From positions 1,736,001 to 1,800,000 of the forward strand of contig NC_056006.1 of assembly GCF_018446385.1 (NCBI RefSeq): a DNA stretch of 64,000 nt, in the 5' to 3' direction. Under the pieces are notes generated by a model. The model did no database searches. It saw nothing but the letters and a program-made list of their open reading frames with translations, and had not been told where the DNA came from. Below, in pieces: positions 35,664 to 46,438 of the stretch; the stretch's first letter is position 1; each line of letters starts with the position of its first letter. The DNA comes from Zingiber officinale (taxonomy: Eukaryota > Streptophyta > Magnoliopsida > Zingiberales > Zingiberaceae). Position numbers and translations under genes: made by a program.

Positions 35664-38600
35664 TGTAACGACCACCCTTCTTACTACTACTACTACTCTC
35701 TAAGGGTGACCGTTACTTAACTACCAACTCTACTTAACCGGTGTGATCGAAACCATGAGGAATCCCTACCGAAAAATTTCGGCAGAATCTCCCCTGTACC
35801 GGTGACCATAAACATCAATACATACACAGTATACACAGCCACAGGCGGCTGGAACATATATCAAACACCCACGCAGTTTAATAAGTGACAAAAACTATAA
35901 TATCTACCTATTACATAGAAACTCATCACAGCATGCAAACTAAAACACGAACAAACTCAATAGAAACATAGAATACAAAATACAGTCTCAATGATATCAA
36001 CCATGAAGTACAACTCAATTACTTCTTATCTACTAGACACGAAAACTCAAAACTTCCCAGTTCTCTCCCACAGTCCTAGCATCACACACCATCCGCACCA
36101 CCTTGTCGTCTTCCTTGCTAAATCTTTTCCTTTCCTTTATCTGCAGTAAGAGGAAGTACAATCTATAAGCAAAATTTGCTTAGTAAGCGCTATCTAACTC
36201 ACAAAAACATGAATATGCATGTATACAGAAAGAACTAGAAACTATATGCTCTAAAAGAAAGTAAAGCATAAACATAACTGCTCATGTCAAACTAATAGCA
36301 AAGAAAAGCTAAGGAATCTACTCATGTAATTCTAATAGCTAATCATGCTACACAAGGATAAAACTGCATGCCAAAAGATAAAGCTAATCATGCTAAATAT
36401 CAAATTAGGAAACAAACAAAACTAATATTGCATGCTAGAATTCAAAAGAACTAAACTTACTGATTCTAAGCATATGTGAAACTTGTTTCATTTGTTCTAA
36501 ATCTTATACTTTATTACTTCAAAACAATAATAAAGTTCTTCTTGGTTAAAAACTTATACTTTAATACTTAAAAATAATAATCAACTTCTTTCTTGGGCCC
36601 AGGCTTAGTACCAATGCGCGCTCCCTAATAGGGACTGTGGTAGCTAATCATCAGTCCTACGAAGGCAAAGACCTTGGTCTTACCAGGGCCAAGACCTTGG
36701 AATTGGTCACCTGGATTTGTTTAACGACAACCTTGGAAGTCGGGTACTAGCCTTTTCAAAGTAATATATCTTAATTACTTTTCTTTAAATGTCTTGACAT
36801 TTTAACAAGCAACTTGTGTGCCAAAATCTCTAAGTCTTGACTTTGGGATCTACTTAAGGCCTTGGTCCTTTTTCTTTCTTTTCTTTATCTTTCTTATACT
36901 TGTTATCTTTTAATATTCTTATAATAAAATGCCTTGGCATTCCCTCTAGCACTTGGTGTGCTGCGGATTCTAATTCCAGAATTCGGAATCCCATAGAACC
37001 CTTAATCTTATTTTTCTTACAGCACACATTATAGCAAGGAAAGTCTAAACTAAATGCTATATATGTATATGCTAAAATCTGTTCTTGCCCATCTTAAAGC
37101 AAAGGGAAAACAAAATCAACATACTACACTTATAAAAATCTGCACTTAACCTCAATAAAAATGCTTAATAAAATTCTGCATTTTAACTTAATAAAAATCT
37201 GCATGCCATACTAAACTGAAGTGCCTATAAATAACATGGTACAATACTTAAAACCTCATACCAAAACTGAAAATACATATAACAGAACTTAAACTAAATG
37301 CTAAAAGAAAATCTGAAACTGTACAGCAAGCTCCAACTCAAGCTAAAGCCTACTGGGATCTTCTCTTCAAACCTATGTGAAACTTGTTTTGTTTCATGAT
37401 ATACAAAAACAAGAACTTAATGGATCTATACTATCAGCTTACTAAGAAAGAAGTTCTGGACTGCATATTATAAGCAAACTGTGCATGCTTAACAGACCAA
37501 CAAGGAAATAAATAACAAGGTCTAAACTGAAATACAATGTTACATGTATCATATAGAAACTAATTCTCTTAACAGGCTTTATAGAAAAGGAAATTTAGTT
37601 AAATACCTGGAATGATTTTCTAAACATATAGCCTTAGTTCTGCAAGTTGTAGGACAAATACAGGCATAAAGGCATGAAGATCATACCCACATGTGGGAGA
37701 GATAAACAAAACTCCTAACTCAAGGGATACCATGGTTTCCGAATTGTTCACCAAATTTAATTAACATTTGAATCTGTTCATATCCTTAGTCTATCTTCCA
37801 CACAACAACCAATAGCTCTACATGTTATACAATTGTGAGACTGCAATTGCTAAACAGTTCGAAATCCGAAATGCTAAAAATTCAGAATCTGCACTATGAC
37901 TTTTAAAGCAAATCTATGCAATCTTTTTCAAAGCTTACCCCTTCACAGAGATCTCCAAAGCAACTAAAAGAAAAAGCAAATCAAAGCTCGAAACAAATTC
38001 TGTACAACCTGTTCCAGAATCCAAAATTCCGAATTTCAATTCACAAAATCTGAAACTAACAATCACAAGCTGAACAACCAAAACAAGCCCTATTTCCTTT
38101 CTTTGATGTACACGGCAACAAGCCCTAAAACCCAAAAACTTCACAGCATACTCAAAAACACAAGGAAACTCCAAATTACATTCGGAACTACTCTTACCGC
38201 AGGTGAAAAGAAACTTACATCGCTGTTCTTAGACTTACAACCGAGAAGGGAGAGATCTAGGGTTCGGAGGAGCTTGATCTTTCCGGCCTCTTCCTCGTCT
38301 CTACGAGCTCTCCTCGACGAGAGGATCGAAATCACCAAGGTTCGCCGGAATGAAGCCTTCACCAACCGCCGGAGGGAGGAAAACCCTAGCTCGGCTTCGT
38401 CTTCGCCCGAGAGAGAGCCGTCGCGCGCCGTCGTGAGCGTGAGAGGAGAAGAGAGGTTCGGGTGAGAAAAGTTTAGGGTTCGGGAAAAAAACTTAAACCT
38501 TTTCTTCTAACTAAGATTTTTATTAATTACTATACCTTAAATATTATTCACTCTTGTCTTAATTAACCAAGCCCGCTGGCACAGTTGGTTGGCTGCGTTC

Positions 38601-38952
38601 TGCTTAAAGCGCGGCTTGCGGGTTCGAATCTCGGCTGCAACCCTTCTTATTCCAATTTATTTCCGATTTCTTAACTACTGCTTAAATATATTTCACTTCC
38701 TAATTTACCAGCAACGATCGCCAGCACACTTGGTCGGCCGGGTTTTGACCAAGTCAATGGTTGCTAGTTCAAACCTCGGGTTGGACATTTTTTTGTCAAA
38801 ACTTCTTTCGTTTAGTAAAAATACCAAACGACCTCCAAAAATTACATAAAAAACTCTAAAAATTTCTAAAAATCTCTAGAATATTTTAAAAGCATTTTCA
38901 AATATTTTAAAGGATATTTAGAACTCGAAATGAGGAAATTCGGGTTGTTACA
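35664..38952 (-). repeat. Del-type 5' LTR
   Basis: 3289 bp, left end TGTAACGACC, right end GGGTTGTTACA. Same internal landmarks as the 3' LTR, including both tRNA-like modules at 38571-38637 and 38711-38784. Confidence 0.9.
38571..38784 (+). promoter_or_regulatory. Two tRNA-like pol III modules in 5' LTR
   Basis: Module 1 (38571-38637): A-box TGGCACAGTTGG, B-box GGTTCGAATCT, anticodon-arm-like GCG...CGC hairpin. Module 2 (38711-38784): CAGCACACTTGG and a weaker B-box AGTTCAAACCT. Same spacing as in the other LTR. Confidence 0.55.
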
Positions 38953-41560
38953 ATTCATACTCAGCTTCTATGGTGGAGTCTGGAAAAGCACCTATGCTTG
39001 ACACTCCTCCATAGATATGGCTTCTTCTCCTAAAATAAACACAAATCCCGAGGTCGACTTAATATTGTCCCTTTCTGATTGGAAGTCAAAATCCGTGTAA
39101 CTCACAGGGATCAAATCATCTTCCTAGTAAACTAACATATAATCTCTAGTCCCTCTAAGATACTTTAATATATGTTTTACGGCAGTCTAGTGTCCCGGTC
39201 CTGGGTTACTTCGATATCTGCTAATTATTCCCTGGGCAAACTAGATATCCGGTCTCGTACACAACATTGCATACATTAGGTTTCCAACAGCCGAAGCATA
39301 AGGAACTACCTTCATGTCCTCTATCTCCTTTGATGTCTTCAGAGACATCTTTTAGATAAAGTTACTCCATGTCTAAAAGGTAGAAAACCTTTCTTGGAGT
39401 CTTGCATGCTAAAATGAGCTAGGATCATATTGATATATGAAGCTTGGGATAGTCATAATATTCTTTTCTTGTGATCCCTTATTACTTTGATCCCAAGAAT
39501 ATGTGCATTCTCCCAAGTCCTTCATATTGATTTGTTTGGACAAACATACCCTTACTTCCAACAACACTTTGATATTGTTTCCAACTATAAAATATGCCAT
39601 CTACGTTTAGTACAAGAAATACCACCACGTTTCCATCACACTTCTTGTATACACAAAACTCATCGGGTCATTGAATAAATCCATAGGTCTGGATTACTTC
39701 ATTAGACCAGATGTCCAAGACCTTGAAGGTTTGCTTCAGTCCATAGATTGATTGAGCTTTCATACAAGATGCTCATTGCCCTTTGTGACTATCGATGAGA
39801 AAGTTTCCTTTTTCAACAAGCCTTGCTTTGAAAGTTTCTACCTTCCCGTCTATCCCTCTTTTCCTATTGTAGACTTATTTTTACCCAATGGCTTTTACAC
39901 CATTTGGTGATTTTATAAGCTCCCAGACTCTATTAGAATACATATATTCTAATTCTGTATTCACTGCTCTTTGCAAAGACGTTGCATTTTTATCTTGGAG
40001 CGCTTCATCATATATCCGAGGATCAGGTTCATGTCCACCAGGGATCAATTCCAAAGACTCCCAAAACATGAATCTTTTAGGTTGCCTGCCTAACAACCCT
40101 CCCACTACGACGAAGTACTTTCTACAATTGTGTATCATTTGTGATACGTGTTACATTTTCTTGTGATATTTCATCTTGTACAGTTGATACTAGATTAGAC
40201 GTGTCCTTTATTTTCCTTAAGAACATTTTTTTTTACTCATGGGCTTGTGGTTCATAGTATAATCCTCTTCTAAAATTGGGCATTGGTGCTAACAATGACA
40301 TTATGATTTTAAGGACTATAAACTTCCTTTCATTTCTTTAGGATAACCCACAAACAAGTGAACTCGTGTCCAACATATCAGTGTCTCTCATGTGCTAGAC
40401 CACCCCAAATCCGAATATGCTTCAGGCTAGGCTTACGCTCATTCTGCAATTCTATGGGAGTAGAGAGTTCTGACTTAAAAGGTACTATGTTCACTTCTGT
40501 TTCCAATGTATATCCTCAAAATGAATTTTGGTAATTCTGAATAACTCATCATTGATCTAACTATTTCCATAAGAGTCCTATTCCTTCGTTCTACTACACC
40601 ATTCTGTTGGGGTGTACTAGGTGTTGTTAGTTGGGATTGAATTTCGACTTCTGATAAGTGACTCCTAAACTCTCCTAAGAGGTGCTCGTCACTACGATCT
40701 CATCGTAGTGTCTTGATACTATTACTTTGACGTTTCTCTGCATTAGCCTCGTACTCTTTGAACTAATCAAAGCACTTAGACTTGCGGTGCATCAAGTAAA
40801 TGTATCTGTATCTCGAATAGTTGTCTATAAAATAGATGAAATATTCGAAACTACCTCTTGTCTGGATAGTCATAAGACCACACAAATCAGAATGAACCAA
40901 TTCCAACACATCTTCGGCTATATACCCCTTAGATTTAAAAGCTTCTTGGTTATTTTTCCTTCCAAGTAAGATCTGCAGGTTGGAAAAATTTCCACTATCA
41001 ATGAACCCAAGAGTTCATTAGTTATTATCCTTTGAATCCTACTCAAGTTAATATAACCTAGCCTTAGACTGCCAAAGATGTGATTGGTTCATTTCCGAAA
41101 GTTGCTTTCTCTTATTAAAATTAGAAGATGTGTTATTAATTTTCAATTTATTGCATCGTGGAAGTTATAAATTGTCAACCAACGTACCAGAACAGATAAC
41201 TTCCCTCTTTTTCTTGATAACAACTTTGTTATCAAAAGAGACAGTATATCAATCCTTAAATAGTTTTAGAAATTGAAATCAAGTTATTTCTAAAACTCAG
41301 TATGTCAAGACAATCAATGTTTTATCCTTTCAAAGGATAAACATCTTCCACTGCAATAGCTGCTACTTTTGCAGCAGTGCCCATGTAGACAGTATTTTCC
41401 CTTTCATATAGTTGTCAGGTTTCCTGGAACCCCTACAATGAATTGCAGACATGATCAGTGGCTCCCATTTCTACATACCAGGTACTGGTAGATAACACCA
41501 CTAAACATGTTTCAACAACTAATGAATTAAATACACTTTTATTGTTCTCATTTCTGAGAG
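38953..41560 (-). pseudogene. Tork-type copia pol (protease-region to RT), degenerate
   Basis: Minus strand. Reading right to left: a pre-integrase region near 41500-41050 ('YLVCRNGSH', 'MNQSHLWQSKARLY'), an integrase remnant near 40620 ('NGVVERRNRTLMEIVRSMMS'), the linker to RT at 40138-39881 ('RFMFWESLELIPGGHEPDPR', 'VWELIKSPNGVKAIG'), RT pieces near 39550 ('KDLGECTY', 'GSQEKNIM') and RNase H up to 'DSTIEAEY' at 38955. Large parts of integrase and RT are deleted and stops are frequent. It continues beyond the Del element at 13355. The RT and RNase H would be for cytoplasmic cDNA synthesis in a live relative. Confidence 0.8.
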
Positions 41561-42339
41561 AACAATCCACCTTAGAGTCCAAGTTTTGTTTCCAATCATA
41601 ATTGGAACTTCTAAGTCTATTCTATAATATAACAACTAGGGGATTGATAAACATCCTAAGAATCACAAAACTATTTGGTCAAGACCAATTCCTTAAAATT
41701 CCCGTGAATTTTGTATGTCACGATAGTGTGGACGTATACAAAATTAAAGAGGAGATTTTATCCATTAATTTTATTATCTCATCAACCTTTCTTTATGATG
41801 AATAAAATTAATAGTTGGTCTGTCTTAGGTCAAATATTTGATCAAAACTTTGGATTTTAAATAACATTGATTCCTCAAACAATATTATTTAAATTCACCA
41901 ACACCTCAAGCATCATGAATTATGCATGCCACGATTATTCATGCCACGATAGTGTGGAATTTAGTAGTTCGGTTATAATGAATTTGTAAATTAAACTCAT
42001 TATAACCGAACTACTAAATTCTAAAATCTTAAACCTTAAATTCATATAATTTACCTCTGTGAGCATCTAAAATTGTTAATCTTGAGCACTATAAATTAAG
42101 AAGGAAGTCTGAATCCTAAAAAAAAAAATTTATTGATTTAAACACATTATATAATCCAATTTCTAAATCTTAAAATTATGAATCTTAAATACATATAATA
42201 TATTTAAAAAATAAAAAAAATTAAAAATTAAAGAATTAAGGCGCATGCATTTAATCCAAGCACCTGTGATATTAAAAAAATAAAAAATCCAAGCGCACGA
42301 ATTCACAAGAACGAGTCCGCAACATATAATTCTATCGTT
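41561..42339. other. AT-rich non-coding stretch with a hairpin
   Basis: No recognised coding sequence. It could be the decayed 5' part of the Tork-type element, but neither LTR nor gag is recognisable. It contains a perfect 25-bp inverted repeat at 41957-42021, and the phrase ATGCCACGAT recurs near 41930 and 41941. Confidence 0.4.
41957..42021. repeat. Perfect 25-bp inverted repeat (hairpin)
   Basis: Arms 41957-41981 and 41997-42021 are exact reverse complements (GAATTTAGTAGTTCGGTTAT... and its mirror), with a 15-base loop. No poly-T after it and no obvious transcript, so its role is unknown. Confidence 0.9.
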
Positions 42340-42640
42340 AAACCCAATCAACTTTTTGTCGACTGTTCCTCGTATTATCTTTTGAATTGGTCAAGTTAAC
42401 CTACCACATTACTTAGGCAAACTAGATTGGCCTTAGCTTGTCGCATTACACTTTAATTAATCATTGTCACACCAATGGCCTACCTTCATTATCGTATATC
42501 ACTATTCCGGCCTGACCGAGCATCTCAATTGATATATCGATCAACTAGCCACCCTCACTCAATCAGCTTAGCTGCTCAACGGTTTTAATATTAATTTTCT
42601 TTTTTTTAATCAAAATGTCATTCTTTAATTAAGTGATCTA
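42340..42640. repeat. Orphan copy of WAK upstream flank
   Basis: Resembles 56090-56320, the sequence just upstream of the intact WAK gene: CCCAATCAACTTT, TTATCTTTTGAA, ACTAGATTG, TGACCGAGCATCTCAATTGA in the same order and orientation. No WAK coding sequence adjoins it. It is probably the remains of another duplicated unit whose gene was lost. Confidence 0.7.
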
Positions 42641-42724
42641 GAGGTAGCTTAGGAGGAATATAATACGTATTTTGTTCTTATATTAAAGAGACATATTAAA
42701 GGCATTTTGAAGCTAATGAAGTGT

Positions 42725-43060
42725 AAAAGTAGATTTAATCCTAAAGTAGATTAGATAGCAGAACATATTCTAAACATTCATGAACAGGTAAAATTGGTAA
42801 TTTTAGATAACAATACCAAGTACAAAACTCCGGTTGATAGGTATCATTGTCAAGTACTTTTTGAGATTAGAGATTTTATATGAACTGTTTTAAATCGTGA
42901 TCGTTTCTATGTTGGTAAGTACAATAAGCTGAAGGATTGAAAAATTGGACCGTGTGAGCTACTATAAAAGATCAACGATAATCCTTACATGTTGCGTCTT
43001 TAGATTGTCTTATGTCTTAAATGACAAGCACTTGACTCCTTATTCGGTGGATGCTGATGA
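42725..43060 (+). pseudogene. 3' end of a Ty3/gypsy pol (integrase C-terminus)
   Basis: Broken plus-strand frame with 'IAEHILNIHEQVKLVILDNN', 'VLNRDRFYVGKYNKL', 'IGPCEL' and 'KINDNPYMLRL', followed by the loop where 'VFNVKHL' would be expected, then 'NSRMSSFQPEE'. This is the C-terminal integrase region of gypsy elements. Everything upstream in pol is missing, so the element is 5'-truncated against the WAK-flank block. It is followed by its LTR, which the Tat-like element splits. Confidence 0.75.
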
Positions 43061-43533
43061 GGCTACTATGAACTCCAGAATGAGTTCTTTTCAACCAGAA
43101 GAGATAGATGCAGGATCAATCTAACATAACTCTTGAACTTCAAACGATCACAACTTTTGAGTAAAGACTCGGAATCAGATTTTCTCTGTCGCGACATGTG
43201 CAAAAGTTAAAAATCTATATTTGTTACTGGGATACCTATTACCACCAAATTTCAGACCCAAATTCCACCATTTAGGCCCTCAACCGAGACTCTAAAGATT
43301 TTATTAATATTTTTAGTAATTTCTATTTTTATGGTATTTAGATATTTTTGGTATTCCTAGTAATTATGGGTTATAATTACTCTATAACAACGTCGTGTTT
43401 TATTAATTTAATTTCTACCAAGAGACTTCCTTTTCTAGAAAGATCTTTTTCTTTCTTTACAAGATTGGATTTGAGGCATATGTTGGGATTTCTTTTCATT
43501 TTTTGTCTTATGGCCTAGAGTCTATATAAACAT

Positions 43534-44367
43534 TGATCCGGTGGTAAGAACCGGGGACCCCGTCCGGTAAAGTCAACGCCACGTGGAAGTCAAAGTGGCA
43601 GATATCCGTCCGGAGAGGGATGGGGCCGACCGGCCGACCGGCTGCCCGGCGGTGTTAACGTCCGGAGAGGGATGGGTCCGACCGGCAGGCCAACCGCGCC
43701 GGTGGTTGATAGTTCAAGGCGCCCTGTTGGAAGTCAGGGTTCCGGCGCTCAGTGGACAAGAGCGGAAGGCCGAGCGGACGGCACGCTCGGCCAAAGCCAC
43801 CAGGTAACATACTGCTAACATTCTCCGCAAAGCACATGATTGCGAATCTCCCCAAGTAAACAACCGTATACGTCCAGCCGGATGTCGCTGAAGTTGGCCG
43901 GACGGACGACATATCTGGAGTGAAGGGGAAAAGGACAAGGGACACCCCCTTTTTCTGACATCAAGTATGTTTCACGTGTAGACCATACTTCAAATCTTAT
44001 GACAGAGGGTTCTGCTGTCCCATCAGGGACATGCTTGGACTGTAGCAGTATGGCGTCAGGTAAGCTTTCTGACAGATACATACCGAGGCATGGGCTGCGG
44101 ACACGTATGCGCCTCGGTGGATGTGCAGAAGCTCTTTCACCGCTCTATATATAGAGCCTCATACTTCGCTGGAGGTACGCGTTCAACACCTTTGGAGCCA
44201 CTTTTTTCACCACTTGCTTGCCTGACTTGAGCGTCGGAGGGTCGCCGCCGGGAAGCCCTTCCCGGCCCGACTTCTGTGCAGGTCGCCGGAGCTTCGTACG
44301 ACCAGTTGAAGACCCACGTCAGCAACCGGAGAGCGCCACGTGCCCAGCGTCCGTTGAGTCAGTGTTC
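43534..44367 (+). repeat. 5' LTR of Tat-like element (3' end lost)
   Basis: Matches 49303-50125. Its last bases GGACAGGATCA are missing: after GTGTTC the sequence switches to the inverted segment. The palindrome CTCTATATATAGAG (44143-44156) contains the likely TATA box. Confidence 0.88.
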
Positions 44368-45257
44368 CCACAGACGGCGCCAATTTGATTCTGTCCGCTC
44401 GGAGGGTTTTGACGATGATAGTATGCGCTAGGAAGTATGGACGGAGACGCCGAGCGGCGAGGACCAGAGCGAAAGCTAGCTTCTCGAGCCCAGTGTAGCG
44501 AGATTCAGCGTCTTTTAAAATATGACTAAGGAAATACACTGGCTCTTCTCCGCTCGCCCTCACTAACGCCGAGTCGATTGCATGCTCGGTTGAAGACAAG
44601 TACATATAAAGTGGCTCACCCGCAGTCGGCTTGGCCAATACCGGGAGAGAGTTCAGATAGGCCTTTAAGTCTTCGAACGCCCGATCGCATTCTTCATCCC
44701 AGTGAAACTTAGTGGCTTTGCGCAAGATTTTAAAGAAAGGGAGGCTCCGGTTGGCAGTTTTGGAGATGAATCGGGACAGAGCGGTTATCCGACCGGTCAA
44801 ACGTTGCACTTCCCTTGTATTTCTTGGAGGCGGCATGTCTTGTAGAGCTTTCACCTTGCTGGGATTTGCTTCGATTCCCCGCTCGGTCTCTATGTACCCC
44901 AGAAAACGCCCTCCTTTTGCTTCGAACAGGCACTTCTGGGGATTTAGCTTGACTCCATATTTGCGCAGCGTTCGGAAGGTTTCCTCCATGTATTCGAAGA
45001 GATCGGCCGCTCGGACGGACTTGATGAGAATGTCGTCCACATAAACTTCCAGATTCCGCCCGATCTGCTCTCTAAATACTTTATTCATCAAGCGCTGATA
45101 TGTGGCTCCCGCATTTTTCAATCCGAACGGCATCACATTATAGCAATAGGTGTCGTCGGCCGTCACGAAGCTGACTTTTTCTTGATCTTCACGGGCGAGC
45201 GGCACTTGATGATAGCCTTGGTAAGCATCGAGCATACAAATTAATTCGCAGCCAGCG
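44368..45257 (-). pseudogene. Inverted RT-RNase H fragment fused to a primer-site/LTR end
   Basis: Minus strand: 'IDAGCELICMLDAYQGYHQV' opens the RT fragment; 'DDTYCYNVMPFGLKNAGATY', 'EVYVDDILIKS' (catalytic YVDD) and 'GRFLGYIETERGIEANPSKV' follow. RNase H sequence then reaches 'LRPYFLAHTIIV' and breaks off. Immediately after it the minus strand reads CCGAGCGGACAGAATCA, which looks like an LTR end, then AATTGGCGCCGTCTGTGGG, a primer-site motif, before meeting the 5' LTR in opposite orientation. The long open frame continues through this junction, but those residues are not protein-derived. RT N-terminus, protease, gag and integrase are all absent. Confidence 0.85.
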
Positions 45258-45258
45258 T

Positions 45259-46059
45259 CTATAAACCCTCCGAGCGGAAAACCGTCGAGCTCCGACGTTA
45301 AATATCGAGAGACGAGCCGGCGTCTATAAACCCTCCGAGCGGAAGACCGTCGAGCTCCGACGTTAAATATCGAGAGACGAGCCGGCGTCTATAAACCCTC
45401 CGAGCGGAAGACCGTCGAGCTCCGACGTTAAATATCGAGACGAGCCAGCGTCTATAAACCCTCCGAGCGGAAGACCGTCGAGCTCCGACGTTAAATATCG
45501 AGAGACGGGCCGGCGTCTATAAACCCTCCGAGCGGAAGACCGTCAAGCTCCGACGTTAAATATCGAGAGACGAGCCGGCGTCTATAAACCCTCCGAGCGG
45601 AAGACCGTCGAGCTCCGACGTTAAATATTGAGAGACAAGCCAGCGTCTATAAACCCTCCGAGCGGAAGACCGTCGAGCTCCGACGTTAAATATCGAGAGA
45701 CGAGCCGGCGTCTATAAACCCTCCGAGCGGAAGACCGTCGAGCTCCGACGTTAAATATCGAGAGACGAGCCGGCGTCTATAAACCCTCCGAGCGGAAGAC
45801 CGTCGAGCTCCGGCGTTAAATATCGAGAGACGAGCCGGCGTCTATAAACCCTCCGAGCGGAAGACCGTCGAGCTCCGACGTTAAATATCGAGAGACGAGC
45901 CGGCGTCTATAAACCCTCCGTGCGGAAGACCGTCGAGCTCCGACGTTAAATATCGAGAGACGAGCCGGCGTCTATAAACCCTCCGAGCGGAAGACCGTCG
46001 AGCTCCGACGTTAAATATCGAGAGACGAGCCGGCGTCTATAAATATTCCGAGCGGAAGA
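45259..46059. repeat. 65-bp minisatellite, 12 full units plus a partial
   Basis: Units begin at 45259, 45324, 45389, 45452, 45517, 45582, 45647, 45712, 45777, 45842, 45907, 45972 and 46037. All are 65 bp except one of 63. Each starts CTATAAACCCTCCGAGCGGA and ends GACGAGCCGGCGT. Units are nearly identical. Its edge overlaps RT coding sequence (the 'FIDAG' codons lie in the unit's end), so the array grew from the broken end of RT. 65 is not a multiple of three, so it is not a coding repeat. Confidence 0.95.
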
Positions 46060-46438
46060 AGGCAAAAAAAAAAGACTGCAAGTGTCCGAGAAGTTTGCCG
46101 CCAATATCGTTCGACCGACTCTACGTTCCGCTCGGCTCAGGGCCCAAAGGTTCTTGTCGGCTTATAGCGAGCGATCCCTGCTATCAAAGTGGAATGTTAC
46201 GCGTCCGAAATATTTAGCCGAGCGGAAGGGCATCGCCAAGTACTTCGCAAAAATTCCTTTCAAATGCTAGAGGTGTGATAATAGGCGAGCGGGCAACACA
46301 CATATTAACTAGCAAAAGGACAAAGTGCAAAAGGATAAAGTGCGCGAAAGGAAAACATTGCATTAAAAATAAAACCTTAGGCCAGGCGACCTAAGTACAA
46401 AAGGGATCATATTTAGCTGAGTGGCCAAATTACAAAAG

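Larger units (their letters stand above)
13356..38952 (-). mobile_element. Ty3/gypsy chromovirus (Del/Tekay-type), with two nested insertions
   Basis: LTRs at 13356-16652 and 35664-38952 are near-identical and about 3.3 kb, typical of Del/Tekay. The element is on the minus strand: 5' LTR at right, primer site at 35650-35661, gag, RT, RNase H, integrase with chromodomain, then 3' LTR at left. Without the two nested elements it is about 10.6 kb. It sits inside copia pol, whose frame resumes cleanly on the other side. The flanking five bases are CCACA and ATTCA, so the target duplication has decayed or is atypical. Internal deletions (gag C-terminus, protease, part of RT) and stops make it defective. 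Confidence 0.88.

Noticed and set aside
43583..43807. Short plus frames in the Tat-like LTR, repeated at 49352-49567
   Set aside because: LTR sequence with no start context or domain. They differ by the 8-bp indel, so the frame is not preserved.
45259..46059. Regular array of 65-bp units, at first sight CRISPR-like
   Set aside because: Units are contiguous with no unique spacers and sit in a plant retroelement, so it is a minisatellite.
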